The notes under the pieces: generated by a model
The model's input: the letters and a program-made list of their open reading frames with translations, nothing else
Told to the model about the DNA's origin: nothing
Database searches by the model: none
In this document: in pieces, positions 43,701 to 55,387 of the stretch
How the letters are laid out: each line of letters starts with the position of its first letter
How positions within the stretch are numbered: position 1 is the stretch's first letter
Position numbers and translations under genes: made by a program
From: Theocolax elegans
Lineage: Eukaryota > Arthropoda > Insecta > Hymenoptera > Cerocephalidae
Reading direction: 5' to 3'
DNA: 64,000 nucleotides
Assembly (NCBI GenBank): GCA_026168455.1
Contig: CM047430.1
Location: 3,559,858 to 3,623,857 of the forward strand

Positions 43701-44760
43701 GACTTTTTCTACAGGAAGAAAATTTTTTTTTTGATTTCATAATATGCCTCCAGAAGATGTTGCACCGATCACCTGGAGGTAACATTACCGACCTGGACAT
43801 CTTCTACATGTAGAAAAACTTTTTTTTTGGTTTCGTAATAGGCCTTTTAGTAGATGATGCCCCGTTGACCTAGAGGTAACAGCAGGGACCTGGACATCTT
43901 CTACAGTAGGAAATTTTATTTTGATTTCGTAATAGGTCTTTCAAGTAGGTATTATACCGTTGACCTGGAGTAACATTACCGAAGTGGACATCTCCTGCAG
44001 GAAAAAAAAATTTTTTTTTTGATTTCGTAATATGCCATCTAGTCGATATTGCCCCGATGACCTGGAGGTAACATTTGTGACCTGCTCATCATCTACAAGA
44101 GAAATTTTTCTTTTGTTTCGTAATAAGCCTTCCAGTAGATGATGCCCCGTCGACCTGGAGGTAACAGTAGGGACCTAGAAATCTTCTACAAGAAGAAAAT
44201 TTTTTTTTTATTTCGCTATAGGCCTTCCAGTACATGATGCCCCGTCGACCTGGAGGTAACAGTAGGTACCTGGACTTTTTCTACAGGAAGAAATTTTTTT
44301 TTGATTTCATAATATGCCTCCAGAAGATGTTACACCGATCACCTGGAGGTAACATTACCGACCTGGACATCTTCTACATGTAGAAAAACTTTTTTTTTGA
44401 TTTCGTAATATGACGTTTAGTAGATGATGCCCCGTCGACCTGGAGGTAACAGTAGGGGCCTGGACATCTTCTACAAGAAGAACATTTTTTTTTATTTCGT
44501 AATAGACCTTTCAGCAGATGTTGCCCCGTTAACCTGGAGGTAACATTAGGGACCTGGACATCATCTACAGGAAGATAATTTTTTTTTTATTTTTATAATG
44601 AACCTTCTAGTAGATGATGCTCAGATGACCTGGAGGTGACATTAGGGACCTGGATTTCGTAATAGGCCTTTCAGTAGATGTTGCCCCGTTAACCTGGAGG
44701 TAACATCAGGGACCTGGAAATCAGCTACAGAAAGAAATGAGTTTTTTAATTTCGTAATGG
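37726..44760. repeat. ~96-bp minisatellite, about 70 units, with higher-order structure
   Basis: Unit: GACCTGGAGGTAACATTA, GGGACCTGGACATCTTCTAC, AGGAAGAAAA, a T run of 7-12, GATTTCGTAATATG, CCGTCCAGTAGATGATGCCC. Most variation is in the T run and at one or two codons. Blocks recur: TAGAATAATATT at 40041, ~41892 and ~42949; AGTAGGTATTATACCG at ~42313, ~43374 and ~43944. Spacings of about 1,060 bp (11 units) and 570 bp (6 units) indicate recent multi-unit duplication. Minus-strand ORFs of up to 165 codons result from a unit divisible by three and are not taken as genes. Confidence 0.93.
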
Positions 44761-44917
44761 ACCTTCCAAGATATATAGTATTCATTATAAATTTATGATA
44801 ATTTTGTTAATAAACTAAGAGATATTAACAACATTACTAGAATGTACGATGTAAGTAGTAACTCAATTCTCAGAAAATCAGGAAAATTCTGTTCATTAAG
44901 TAGATATTAAATGATAT
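44761..44917. other. AT-rich spacer between array 1 and leader 2
   Basis: No repeat units and no ORF. Confidence 0.6.
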
Positions 44918-45360
44918 TATCCACATTATATTTAAATTTTATACTGTCTAAACGACGATTTAAGTACAAATTATGTTATATTTTTTTAAATTGTTTATAA
45001 AAATTAATTTTTTTTAATTCAATATGATCGCGGCACCCAAAGGAATAATTAGACATAGTGATTGACTTTTTTATAGGTATTTGATTATTTTTTTAATGGT
45101 TTAAATCTTTAAGTCTGAGCGTACGTCCATACGTCCGTACGTCCGTATAGGCAGACTTTTTATTTTTTAACTCTTCTTATCTCTCTTGAATTTTCGAAAA
45201 AAAAAATTTTTTTAATCAAAGTGATCGCGGATCCACACGGATTAATTAGAAATAATGCTTAAAATTTTTATAGGTGTTAAATTACTTTTTTATATGGTTT
45301 AACGTCGATTATTTAACTCGATTATTTATTTGTTTATCTCAATCAGTTATAACTGAAGGT
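44918..45360. repeat. Leader module 2
   Basis: Diverged direct copy of 37281-37725, again ending in GTTATAACTGAAGGTAACAT at the start of a minisatellite. Confidence 0.82.
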
Positions 45361-45830
45361 AACATGAAGAACTGGACATCATCAGCAGGAAGGGAATATT
45401 TTTTTTCTAATTTCGTTATGTGTTCCAGTAGATGATGCCGCGATGATCTGGAGGTAACATAAGGGACCTGGATATCATCTACAGGAAGAAATTAATTTTT
45501 TTTTAAATTTCGTAACGTGCGTTCCAGTAGATGATGCAGCGATGATTTGGAGGTAACATAAGGGACCTGGACATTATCCACAGGAAGAAATTAATTCTTT
45601 TTTTAATTTTGCTATGAGCTTTCCAGTAGATGATGCCGCGATGACCTGGAGGTAATAGTAATGACCTGGATATCATCTACAGGAAGAAATTAATTTTTTT
45701 TTAATTTCGTAATGTGCGTTCCAGTAGATAATACCGCGATGACCTGGAGGTAATAGTAATGACCTGGACATCATCTACAGTAAGAAATTAATTTTTTTTT
45801 AATTTTGTTGTGAGCTTTCCAGTAGATAAT
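45361..45830. repeat. Minisatellite array 2, about five units
   Basis: Same repeat family as array 1 but a distinct variant (GATGATGCCGCGATGA, GGAAGAAATTAATT). Units of about 100 bp. The array ends in the middle of the CCAGTAGATAAT motif and passes into AT-rich sequence. Confidence 0.88.
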
Positions 45831-46299
45831 AAGAAAAATAAAAATAAAAGTAATAAAATAATATAAATAACATAAATACCATAAATACTATAAATACCAT
45901 AATACATAATAACATAAACTATCTAATATATAAATAAATTATAATTATATATGTATGATCAATATTTAATTATTTGGTTGAGTTTTTATATAAATTAGTT
46001 ATATATATAGACAAAAATTATTAAAATATTTATACTATATATTTTCATTTTATTTTATTTTTTTTATAAAGCATCCTATAGTGATTTTCAATTATTTTGG
46101 ATTATGTAGAAGCGTTATGTGAAATTTTACATTAATTATTCAGTTTTTTATTATGGGGTAATTTTTTAATAGTACTTTTTTGTATAGGTTCTATTAATGA
46201 TTTTCAGTTATCCTGAGATTTTCATACATTGTTTTTAATAAAATTATATAAAACATTACTTCATATACTAGGATAACAGAAACTCATTAACGTATTCTC
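45831..46299. other. AT-rich sequence, no gene
   Basis: Contains short ATAAATACC tandem steps (about 45860-45900). Nothing else is recognisable. Confidence 0.6.
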
Positions 46300-48437
46300 T
46301 ACACTGAGAAGAACAATATAATAAATATTAAAATAATCCATAGTAAAAATTCCTATAATGTGTAGGAAAACTGTGACATTCAAAAATTATGAGAGATTTT
46401 GTTATATTTATAATATTACTTTAGGTATAGCAATCTATCCAACATCACTTATCAAATAAAACTATATAACACTAACAAAAATTGCTATATTGGATAGTAA
46501 AAATTGTACTATAGTAAAATTTATAAAATCAAGTTTTACAATATTTAATATGTAATGTTATAATCAATCTTACGTAAATAGCAAATTTTAATATCAAAAT
46601 AACAAAAGTTCTTACATCCTATATAGTGAAATGTATATACTACATATATTAAAATTTGTATAATAAGAATTGTAGAAATATTTTATATACGCGTATACGT
46701 ATATATTCATTTCTTTTTCAGTATTTAATTGTTTGAGATGACTTTTTAATTTAAGACTATTCTAATTACTCCGTTCGTCCAATAGGTGGCGTGTATAAAA
46801 TTTTCTATCTTTCCAGTTCTTCTCGCAAATGCTCAAAAATGTGTTAATTAGTATATAAGAAACAACAAGATATTTAGTTATTATGCGAAAATGTATCTTC
46901 CGTTCAGCGTATTGCATTGATAGCGATTGAAATAATATTTAAGTTTGTGACTAATAAGTGTAATGAATAAATATATGCGAGTGAATAAAAATTGCTATCA
47001 ACTGCGTAAGAATAGTATATAATTAAATCTCCAAATATTAAATGTTTCTGTAGTACTTAATTGACAAAAGGAATTCCCCCAATATATACTATAACGGTAA
47101 GCGAGTTACCGATCAGGTGAGTAACCGAAAAGAGTATCGAGATTGATGCGCGCGCAGGGAACGCGCGCGAGTATCGTGCGCGGGGAGAGGTAACGAGGAG
47201 AGTTCGCGCGCGCACGGCAACAACAACGTGTTGGTGACCGGCGTTTACTTTTTACGGGAAAAAGAACCAATCTCCACGTCTGCGTGCGGAGCAGCACGGC
47301 CCACACAAAGTGAGAAAAGGAAGTAAGGAGTAGCCAGCCTTCCCGACCGTTGGAGTGAGAGAGAGAGGGAGATACACGAGTACGAGCTCTCTCTCACTGG
47401 TACAGCCTTTTTCCGCCTAGACGAGATATCTAGATTCGCGGTAAGTGGTGCACCACGTTTAGACCCGCGTGTCCGCCTGATATTTCGTGTCCCGATTTAC
47501 CTGGTACGGTCCAGGTGAGAAAGCGTTCCTCCTTTCCCTCTCTCGTGATAAATCCCGCCCGGGTAGACAGGTCGGTGGTTCGCGGGAGCCACTTCACGAG
47601 AGAAGGCGCGCGTGACGTAGGAAGCTTCTACGTCAGAGCTCCCTACGTCAGAGATACATACGTCACAGGTTAAGCAGCCGATCATTCCCGGATCGGTTGC
47701 TCGTAACTCGTTAGTTAATAGGTTTTAACTACTTGTTTTCGCGCTGACCTCGGGGGTAGTCATCGTTACGACTCCCTGTAAATGTTTAATGTTGATTTGT
47801 TGTTAATTTATTAATATTTAATTGTTTATCTAATAAATCGACTCGGCGAGACAATCTTTCTCGCCGATTAACGTAAAATATCGATTATTGATAGTGTTTT
47901 ACCGGTTGCAGTCCTATCCTACGAATACCGCCCTCTACAGTGTTTATCCTAGTTGGCAATTTTGGGCATAGGGCCAACACATGGTATCTAAGTCAAACAA
48001 GGTGTTTGACGTTGTTAACGGCATTGCACGGGAATCAAAGTGATTCCCGACCGCATCGTGGGACTGCACACTTAAGGTTGGTAAGTTGGGACAAATTGGG
48101 CCTAACCGTGGGCCTTACATATCCCCAGTACCCATCCCGTTACAATACATTCTATTTCGAATTAATTAAAAACAAAATATAATTCATTTTTACTTCCTTA
48201 AATTCGCATTTAAAAAATACCAGATTGAATAATAAAATTTGCTGACTCATATAATAAAAATTACTATATTGAATATCAAAAATTAGGATATTGAATATTA
48301 AAAGATATTACATCTAAATTTTACTATATAACATAGCAAACATTATTATATTGCTGAGATGTCACACTTTTCCTATACAATACAGTAATTTTTAATATAG
48401 ATTATTTTAATATTTATTATAATATTTTTCTCAGTGT
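46300..48437. mobile_element. TA-flanked inverted-repeat element (CACTGAGAA ends) with nested LTR
   Basis: Left end TA-CACTGAGAAGAACAATATAA and right end the near complement ATATTTTTCTCAGTG-TA. Terminal homology extends about 80 bp (AATAAATATTAAAATAATC, TAGGAAAAYTGTGACAT). The TA on both sides is a likely target duplication. The interior is AT-rich without a transposase, plus a 1.05-kb solo LTR at 47090-48144; without the LTR the element is about 1.08 kb. It fits a Tc1/mariner-type MITE, but the family is inferred. Confidence 0.72.
47090..48144 (+). repeat. Solo LTR (TGTAACGG family) inside the CACTGAG element
   Basis: Begins TATAACGGTAAGCGAG (one change from TGTAACGG) and ends CCCGTTACA. 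Flanked by the 4-bp direct repeat ATAC (47086-47089 and 48145-48148). Matches the reverse complement of 2438-3560 over its length. It contains many CGCG-rich stretches and no gene. Confidence 0.9.
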
Positions 48438-48901
48438 ATAAAAAGTGCTATTACCAAATTACCAATAACAAACAAATTAATAAGTACTGCTAAATAAATA
48501 AATCAATTATTTGCAAAGGATGTATACATATCATATGACAATAAAAAATCAATAATAATTCCTTTATGAAAAGTGCTATTGCAATAATAATTAAACTCTA
48601 TTTCACGTAAAAATAATTATTTTTATAGATTATTTCTATTTTTTTAATATTATCATTTTAATTAATAATAAATTCATTAATTATTATACATATGATAATA
48701 AATCTATATGTGTACAATTTAATAAATAATAATTGAATGTAGTTAAATAATAAAATATTTTTTAGTTTAATTTAATATTATCTATTATATGAATATACTA
48801 ATATCGGCCTCTCTCGGACTAAATCCTTTACTTTTGAATAAATAAATTATCTATTATATAATGATTTTTCATCGAGCGAGCGTGAGCGAGTGGGGATTTT
48901 A
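48438..48901. other. AT-rich sequence, no gene
   Basis: Contains a short GC-rich GAGCGAGCGTGAGCGAGTGG near 48876. No ORF of note. Confidence 0.55.
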
Positions 48902-49262
48902 GCTAGTAATTAATAAATATTTTAAGTGTGTAGCAAGTACAAAATTAGAGTTTATGTTAAAATATAGTTAAAATTTGAAAAATACGAATGGAAACATAAC
49001 CTCTCTCAGTCTATAGCGGCGGATTCTTTAGGAGGTGCGAGCACCGATTCGAGCCGTCTGCCGCTCGCACCTCCTATACTTTCATATACATTCTATTATG
49101 CCGACACACAATGCTGGGTGCAATATTTGTATAATAACAATTGTTAAAATTATTGACAGCTTGAAGACGGGGTAGAGGCTTATTATCAATAAACATTTAA
49201 AGTGTATAACATGTACAAAATGTGAATTTCTGTTAAAATATTCTATACATTTGAAAAATACG
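48902..49262. repeat. Detached unit of the 274-bp satellite
   Basis: One and a third copies of the satellite at 34905-37262, in the same orientation, with an intact hairpin GGAGGTGCGAGC...GCTCGCACCTCC at 49031-49073. It lies 11.6 kb away from the array, so the family is dispersed or the minisatellite modules were inserted within a larger array. Confidence 0.88.
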
Positions 49263-49732
49263 TAAGCAGTTATGTGGGCACCTTTGACAGTCAAAACATG
49301 ACCGGCCTTGACCCCGACAGACGTGCGCATCGGCGAGTCCGTAGTGCTACCGATGTAACATGATTTTTTAATTTACTTATTATTAATTCGAAATTTAACA
49401 GAGATCCTGTACGATACAAATTTTATATATTTATTTTTAACATGTGGTAATGAGAAAGGAAAAAAAAGGATAAGACCGGGATTTACTAGGCTAACACAAT
49501 AATTACTTAAATTATGCACATTAAAAAATATATTTTATTCATTAATTACTTATAATAAGATATTACAATGTATTATTACAATACTTATAAAATTCTAAGT
49601 AAATCGATTATCTTTTATATAATCTGGCACGTACACTTTAAATTTCTCTGACATGTGGGACACACCCAACCTCGACACCTATAGCAATAAAATTATTGGG
49701 TCTGTCGTTTGGATTGTCTATAATACCGTCTA
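49263..49732. other. No recognised gene
   Basis: AT-rich, with a short GC-richer stretch at 49270-49360. Nothing to name. Confidence 0.5.
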
Positions 49733-50200
49733 TTACAGACCTCGCATGAATTTTTTCGGGTAATTTGTTTTTTTTTTCGGCACAATTAAAACAAGCTTCT
49801 TAATCTCCTCTTGCAACAAACATGTATCGGTGATTCTGCTGGAATCTTTATGTACTATGATACTTGCTGGCTGTACAACTGAACGATATCTTCTCATTTC
49901 TTCATGTAACAAATGTATAACCTCTACGAAACATGGTGGGGCTATTGATTCATTAACCGAAAATCCTTTAAATTCCGAATCGAAATTTTCAGGATCATTT
50001 TCACTGTCTACATCTGTAAACAAATTTGCATCGCTATCGGGTTCTACGATTACTTCAACAATTTTTATATCACTACTGTTAGATACTATTTCCACATCAA
50101 TTTCCGACTCGTTCTCACTGTATACATCTGCAAACGAATTTGAGTTGCTATCCGTCGTTATAATCACATCCACATTTTTTATATCACCACCGTTAGACAC
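49733..50200 (-). CDS. Acidic protein with internal ~38-residue repeat, unknown
   Basis: 155 codons on the minus strand. The N-terminal half is two tandem acidic repeats, DIKNVDVIITTDSNSNSF and DIKIVEVIVEPDSDANLF, each followed by a serine/acidic stretch. A third related repeat (SDESEIDVETV) lies just upstream, to about 50245, in the same frame beyond the listed start, so the true start is probably in an earlier exon. The C-terminal half is predicted helical and ends in a K/R-rich tail. It lies left of the Polinton-like element and may be part of it or a host fragment. No family recognised. Confidence 0.4.
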   Translation of the reverse strand: MSNGGDIKNVDVIITTDSNSNSFADVYSENESEIDVEIVSNSSDIKIVEVIVEPDSDANLFTDVDSENDPENFDSEFKGFSVNESIAPPCFVEVIHLLHEEMRRYRSVVQPASIIVHKDSSRITDTCLLQEEIKKLVLIVPKKKTNYPKKFMRGL

Positions 50201-50245
50201 TGTTTCTACATCAATTTCCGACTCATCGCTGAATAAATAATTACA

Positions 50246-50829
50246 TCGAAAAGATTCGGGAGAAACTTATCTGACATTTTACTCTATTCGCAGCGAAATT
50301 TCTACTGACCACATTGAATGGAGCTGCATCGCTCTTGTTGGAATTACCAGCCTAAGCACATTTTTCTATGTTCCGTCATATTCTCGTGTAAAAGATATCC
50401 GGCTAACGAAAATAATTTGTGCATCTTGATGTTTTTTAATAAAGTAATCGGGTTACATTGAGAGTATTAATACGTCTAAGTAAAGTTTAACGTTTAAGTG
50501 AAATTGTATATTTCCACGTATTTTCATTTCATTTCTTTTCATGTATAAATGTCGATCGACGCAGATGGCTAATTAAATATTACTCATTTAGTTTTAATCG
50601 GTGTCAAATATCTACGAATTTATGTTTTAAAATTTATCACTTCTCTTGCATGATTGTATTTTCATTCATAACGATGATGCAAACCAACCGTGACTCTCAT
50701 CGGTACGATTTCTGCTGTGAAGTATATTTTATAACGTTCCTTATACTTGAGGTTTAGAGAAGTTCTAGAATTTTATGAATTGCATTTTTTGAGTTATTGT
50801 AATCTTCACTATTCGCAACTGAGTAATCG
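50246..50829. other. No recognised gene
   Basis: Intermediate composition without ORFs. It could hold the left terminal region of the Polinton-like element, but I cannot see a terminal inverted repeat because the right end is outside the window. Confidence 0.45.
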
Positions 50830-50836
50830 TATAAAT
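50830..50836 (+). promoter_or_regulatory. TATA-like box before the first Polinton exon
   Basis: TATAAAT 43 bases upstream of the ATG at 50879. A plausible core promoter for the polymerase transcript. Confidence 0.4.
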
Positions 50837-50878
50837 GGCCGCGGGTTTACACAGACAATAGTCTATTGAAAGTCGATC

Positions 50879-50996
50879 ATGGATCAAGTATCTAAGATTC
50901 ACGTACTTAGTGTTCTTAATTGCGCTTCACGCATAGCGATTGCACGCGAACTAATGATTCGCACGATCAGCAAGAATATGCGTAAAGAAAATTTAA
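50879..50996 (+). CDS. Short ORF at the start of the Polinton, cut by a transposon
   Basis: ATG (50879) opens a frame of 39 codons that meets the terminal repeat of the TTAA-type transposon at 50997; the listed frame to 51070 is transposon sequence. Helical, with basic residues, no domain. On the far side of the transposon (55776 on) the sequence continues towards the polymerase exons. It may be a leader exon or a separate small gene. Confidence 0.35.
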
Positions 50997-51469
50997 GGGG
51001 TCAAGCCTGGGTTAACTGCTCAAAAAATCGATTTTTTTTATTAACTTTTTTAAAAGTTATAATTGAATAAAGTAAGCATTAATGGACATTTTTTCTCTAA
51101 AATTATTTTTGCAAAAAAAAAAACATTTTATTTTAATTTAACAAAAATAATAATTGCGAGGTTTTTGACGTTTACATAGAAGTATATTAAACGAAGCAAC
51201 TATCAAGCGTAGAGTTTGGTAAAGTAGAAATCTACTTTACCATACGATTCAAATTTAACAGTTAATAATAAATGATTCCTTTTACTCTAATATACTGCAC
51301 AAATACGTACAGTTCTATTTGAAATAAATATTGTCTGCCTTGATAAAGTATTTACATTATTTTAGTAAATACTCAGTGGATTTTAAATTAAAAGTATATT
51401 TTTGACTATAAATTTTATTAGTTTTAAAAAATTAATTATAAATTTATACAAAAAAAGAGCAGTAAAAAA

Positions 51470-52454
51470 TGCCTAACTCAAGGAATAGAATACCTGGTAC
51501 ATCTGCTCATAAAAAAATTATCAACATCAGTAATTATCAGTAAGAACCAACTACGATGCACTTCCATCAACATCGATGGAATTCACAACACCAAAGCTAC
51601 AATTCAAATCAAGTAAAAAGTTAAAAACTGATACCATTGAAGAAAGTAGCACACAAAAAAGAATTATAGATATATCACTACTTTTCCCAATATTAGAAGA
51701 ATTTTTAATTTGTCAGATTGTCATGGTACAGTTAAATTTTCTGAAGTTGATGTGAGAGGTTTGGGAAGTAAAATAACAATAACATGTACAAACTGTTATA
51801 AGGTATTTGTTATTGATTCGAGCAGAAAAGTTGGAAAAGAAAGTAATGTTTATGAAATAAATTGGCGTATAGTGCACACAATGAGAACTCTTGGTCATGG
51901 GCATGCTGGTTTAGTTACTTTTTGTGGAAATATGGATTTGCTGAGTCCAGTTTCTCACAGTAATTATGACATTATTAATACAGAGATAGAAAATGTTTGT
52001 AAAGAAGTTGGTAAAGAGTCTATGAAAGCAGCTATCGAGCAAATATATGATTCAACGAGTCAGAATTGCCATATAAGTGTATCAGGTGATGGTTCTTGGA
52101 GGAAGCGAGGATTCATTTCTCTTCAAGGTGTTGCAAGTTTGATACTGCATGAGAGTGGAAAAGGAATTGACGTTTCCCCAAAGCAATCTGTTTGCAGAGC
52201 ATGTGAATTGCGACCAGAAGAAGGCACAGAAGAATATAGAGAATGGTACAACGTACATCAAACTAATTGCTCTGCCAACCACACTGGTAGTTCTGGAAGT
52301 AGATGGAATTGTAGAAATGTTCCAAAGATCTGAATCACTTTATGGCATAAAATATGCTAATTATATTGGAGATGGAGACTCCAAAGTTTATAAAGCTTTG
52401 TGCGATGTCAAACCTTATGGAACCGATGATTTTTATTCCACTGGAGCATATTGA
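51470..52454 (+). pseudogene. Transposase fragment (Mutator-like / Kolobok-like)
   Basis: The main frame 51710-52333 has DVRGLGSKITITCTNC, a CX2C start typical of these transposases, then SVSGDGSWRKRGFISLQGVA with the first candidate catalytic Asp (GDGSW), a CRACELR motif and NHTGSSG. A frame change near 52295 moves the next conserved part, VDGIVEMFQRSE and YIGDGDSKVY (second candidate catalytic Asp), to the frame ending at 52454. The C-terminal third is missing. Upstream, remnants of the N-terminus lie in other frames from about 51470. The family is recognised by resemblance to insect Mutator-like transposase domains; I cannot exclude Kolobok, which the TTAA site favours. Confidence 0.7.
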
Positions 52455-53224
52455 GGTTTGTAACACGTTCACAAATACACATAAAATAACTTCAACCACA
52501 TAATATCACACTAAGCACAAATACACTGAACATAAGAAAACACTTGTTGATATAATTTTATCCGTATACTGCAAATAATGTATATCTAAGTGTTGACACA
52601 TTGGTTATGATGAAATGGAGAAACAAAAAATCAATTTCTTGACCTAAACAAAATATAAATTTAAGGTTATGCAAATACTTATCTGATATAATTTGTTCAT
52701 GCAGTTTTATAAACCACTTGTTTCTTTTACTCATTTTATTTAGGTACTATATAATATAATATATAATTCTACTTGATATTATAATAGCTCAAAACTGAAC
52801 TACAAACGTGTGGCTGGTGCACACTTCCGTTAACAGCTGTAACACTATATATGCCTCTCTCTTTCTCTATCACGTGACAAGGCTATCCGAAAAATCAATA
52901 ATCTTATGGAAGACTTGTCATGTGAGACAGAGAGAAAGAGATATTGTACACAACTGTCAAACAGCATTTGTTTTTACTGCATTCTGTACATATTTTTAAT
53001 TAAATTTAATGCTTATAATAAAAATTATAATCATATAATATAGTATATGATGTTTATCAAAATATTTTTTAAAATCCATATAATCATGCATTAATATTCA
53101 ATAATAGCTAAGTATTCTTGTAGTTTTAAAAAATGTTATTCCTCTTTTTATAAAGAAACTGATTCTTGAAGTTGATTTTCTGTTATTTTAAATAATACAT
53201 GTATATTAAAAAAATATACTGACC
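52455..53224. other. Transposon interior, no gene
   Basis: AT-rich. Short frames only; the 63-codon frame at 52808 lies over a partly inverted CTCTCTTTCTC/GAGAAAGAGA stretch (52858-52941) and has no resemblance. Confidence 0.5.
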
Positions 53225-53786
53225 AGGAGGGGTTCCACCTTCCGGGAAACAGATTTTGTTGCAACTTTGAGAGCTGTTTTCTGGTACCCAAATATGAAAG
53301 AATTCATATGAAATTCAATCTCATAGGCTGTTTGACGAAAGTTATACGCGGTTAACGAAAAATTGTGAAAAAAATATGTTTAAAGTTAATCGCCAATAAC
53401 TCGAAAAGAAATATACGCAGATACTCAAACTTAAATCCATTAAATAGTTGAGATCAAGTAGATATAGTTCAAAAAAAAGAAGCTCAAATATCTCAATTTG
53501 GACAAAAGTTATGGAAAAAATAAGAATTAGACGAAATATTTGCTTAAAAAGTCTATCAAATTTTAATACTAAATTTTCGTTAAAATTTGATCTAATATAT
53601 TTCTTTCCGAGTTATTGGCGATTAGGTTTAAACATTTTTTTTTACAATTTTTCGTTAACCGCGTATAACTTTCGTCAAACAGCCTATGAGATTGAATTTC
53701 ATATGAATTCTTTCATATTTGGGTACCAGAAAACAGCTCTCAAAGTTGCAACATAATCTGTTTCCCGGAAGGTGGAATCCCTCCTT
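53225..53786. mobile_element. Palindromic element E
   Basis: Left end AGGAGGGGTTCCACCTTCCG and right end its near complement. Arms of about 190 bp are well matched (GCTGTTTGACGAAAGTTATA with its complement on the right), with a loosely paired centre. About 560 bp. Unlike A-D it is not flanked by long TA repeats. No coding capacity. Confidence 0.85.
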
Positions 53787-53868
53787 GTGAGTATTATATT
53801 AATAAAACCAGAAAAAAGTCATTATAAACCTATTAAATATATATATTATTAAGACTATATATATATAT

Positions 53869-54863
53869 GGGGTATTTCACGTGAAGTGGTCCGATCAAAA
53901 TTTTAAAATGCACCAAATTTTGAGTACACATTGCAAATGTTTTTCAGAATACAGAAAAAAATTTTTAGGTACTGGAATTTATTAACTCAAAAGTTATTCT
54001 AACCTCAAAAAGTGAACTTTTTCCAGTTTTTTTCAACACCAGCTGGGTTTATCGCTATTTAACTCAAAATCTATCAACTTTTACTATACAACATTATATG
54101 TAACATTCGTTGCTAATTATGTGTAGAAGTTATCCTTCTGGGTTAGAATTTCTAATCTCAACGTCAATGTTACATAAACTACATGTCAATATTCAACTTA
54201 AAAAAAAAGTAAGTTCGCCACAATTGATTTTTTTATCCAAAAGTCTAAAAGAAAGCTTGGAGCAATACCTTTCAAATGGTGTGTAGCATTTTTATGACCT
54301 TCAATTCTGTAAAAAGTTATGACAATTTAAAGAAAGACAAAAAATTCACAAAAATTAACATAGTATTTCCCATTTAAATGATTAAAAAAATTTGGTGTTT
54401 CTTTAAATTATCATAACTTTTTACAGAATTGAAGGCCATAAATATGCTACAGATCATTGAAAGGTATTGCTCTAAGCTTTCTTTTAGACTTTTGGATAAA
54501 AAAATCAATTGTGGCGAACTTACACTTTTTTTAAGTTGAATATTGACATGTTGTTTATGTAACATTGACCTTGAGATTAGAAATTCTAACCCAGAAGGAT
54601 AAATTCTACACATAATTAGCAACGAATGTTACATATAATGTTGTATAGTAAAAGTTGATAGATTTTGGGTTAAATAGCGATGAATCCAGCTGGTGTTGAA
54701 AAAAACTGGAAAAAGTTCACTTTTTGAGGTTAGAATAACTTTTGAGCTAATAAATACCGGTACCTAAAAATTTTTTTCTGTATTCTGAAAAACATTTGCA
54801 ATGTGTACCCAAAATTTGGTGCATTTTAAAATTTTGATCGGACCACTTCACGTGGAATACCCC
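53869..54863. mobile_element. Palindromic TA-flanked element D
   Basis: GGGGTATTTCACGTGAAGTG at the left is complemented (one change) at the right. Arms are about 480 bp with a centre near 54355. ATATAT flanks both ends. Along the arm the same series of motifs as in element C is recognisable although sequences differ (TTTCACGT, GTGGT, CGAT, AAAATTTTAAA, AGAAAAAAATTTT, GTTATTC). No transposase. Confidence 0.9.
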
Positions 54864-55387
54864 ATATATATAAATTGTATAATACCTGAAGAATACGGTA
54901 TTAGAATTATAAAATAAGTAAAACTTTAAATCTAATAAGTAAAACTTTAAATCTAATAAGTGAAACTTTAAATGCATTTATCTCATTAATGGTTTTTTTT
55001 ATCATTTTAGCTTACTTGCCGCAGGATATTTCAGAGCCAGGTTGATAAATCACTTTAAAATTTTGGGAAAAATTTTAAAATATATATTTCTATGGACTTA
55101 TGTTGCCCAATTTTCAAAAAGATAAGTTTTAGGTGAATGTTATGTACGTATACGTATACGTACATAACATTCACTATTTTTCTTATTATTATCAACTTTT
55201 ATATTTAATACATTGTTATTAATTTTTTTTTTCAGAAAAAGAAAAACATAAGTCTGTAAACATATGTTCCATGAACATTTTAAGACTTATTAGACATTAA
55301 AAGATGCATTCGGTGCTTCAATATCCTGCGACAATTGCAAAAATTGATCAATTTTTTAATATCATTATAAGTTTAATAACCAGGATT
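54864..55387. other. Transposon interior, no gene
   Basis: Contains the triplicated step AAGTAAAACTTTAAATCTAAT (about 54916-54975, roughly 20-bp units) and a near-palindrome ACGTATACGTATACGT near 55144. No gene. Confidence 0.55.

Noticed and set aside
37726..45830. CRISPR-like regular repeats
   Set aside because: The whole 96-bp unit repeats; there are no unique spacers, the units differ by point changes and T-run length, and no cas genes are present. It is a eukaryotic minisatellite.
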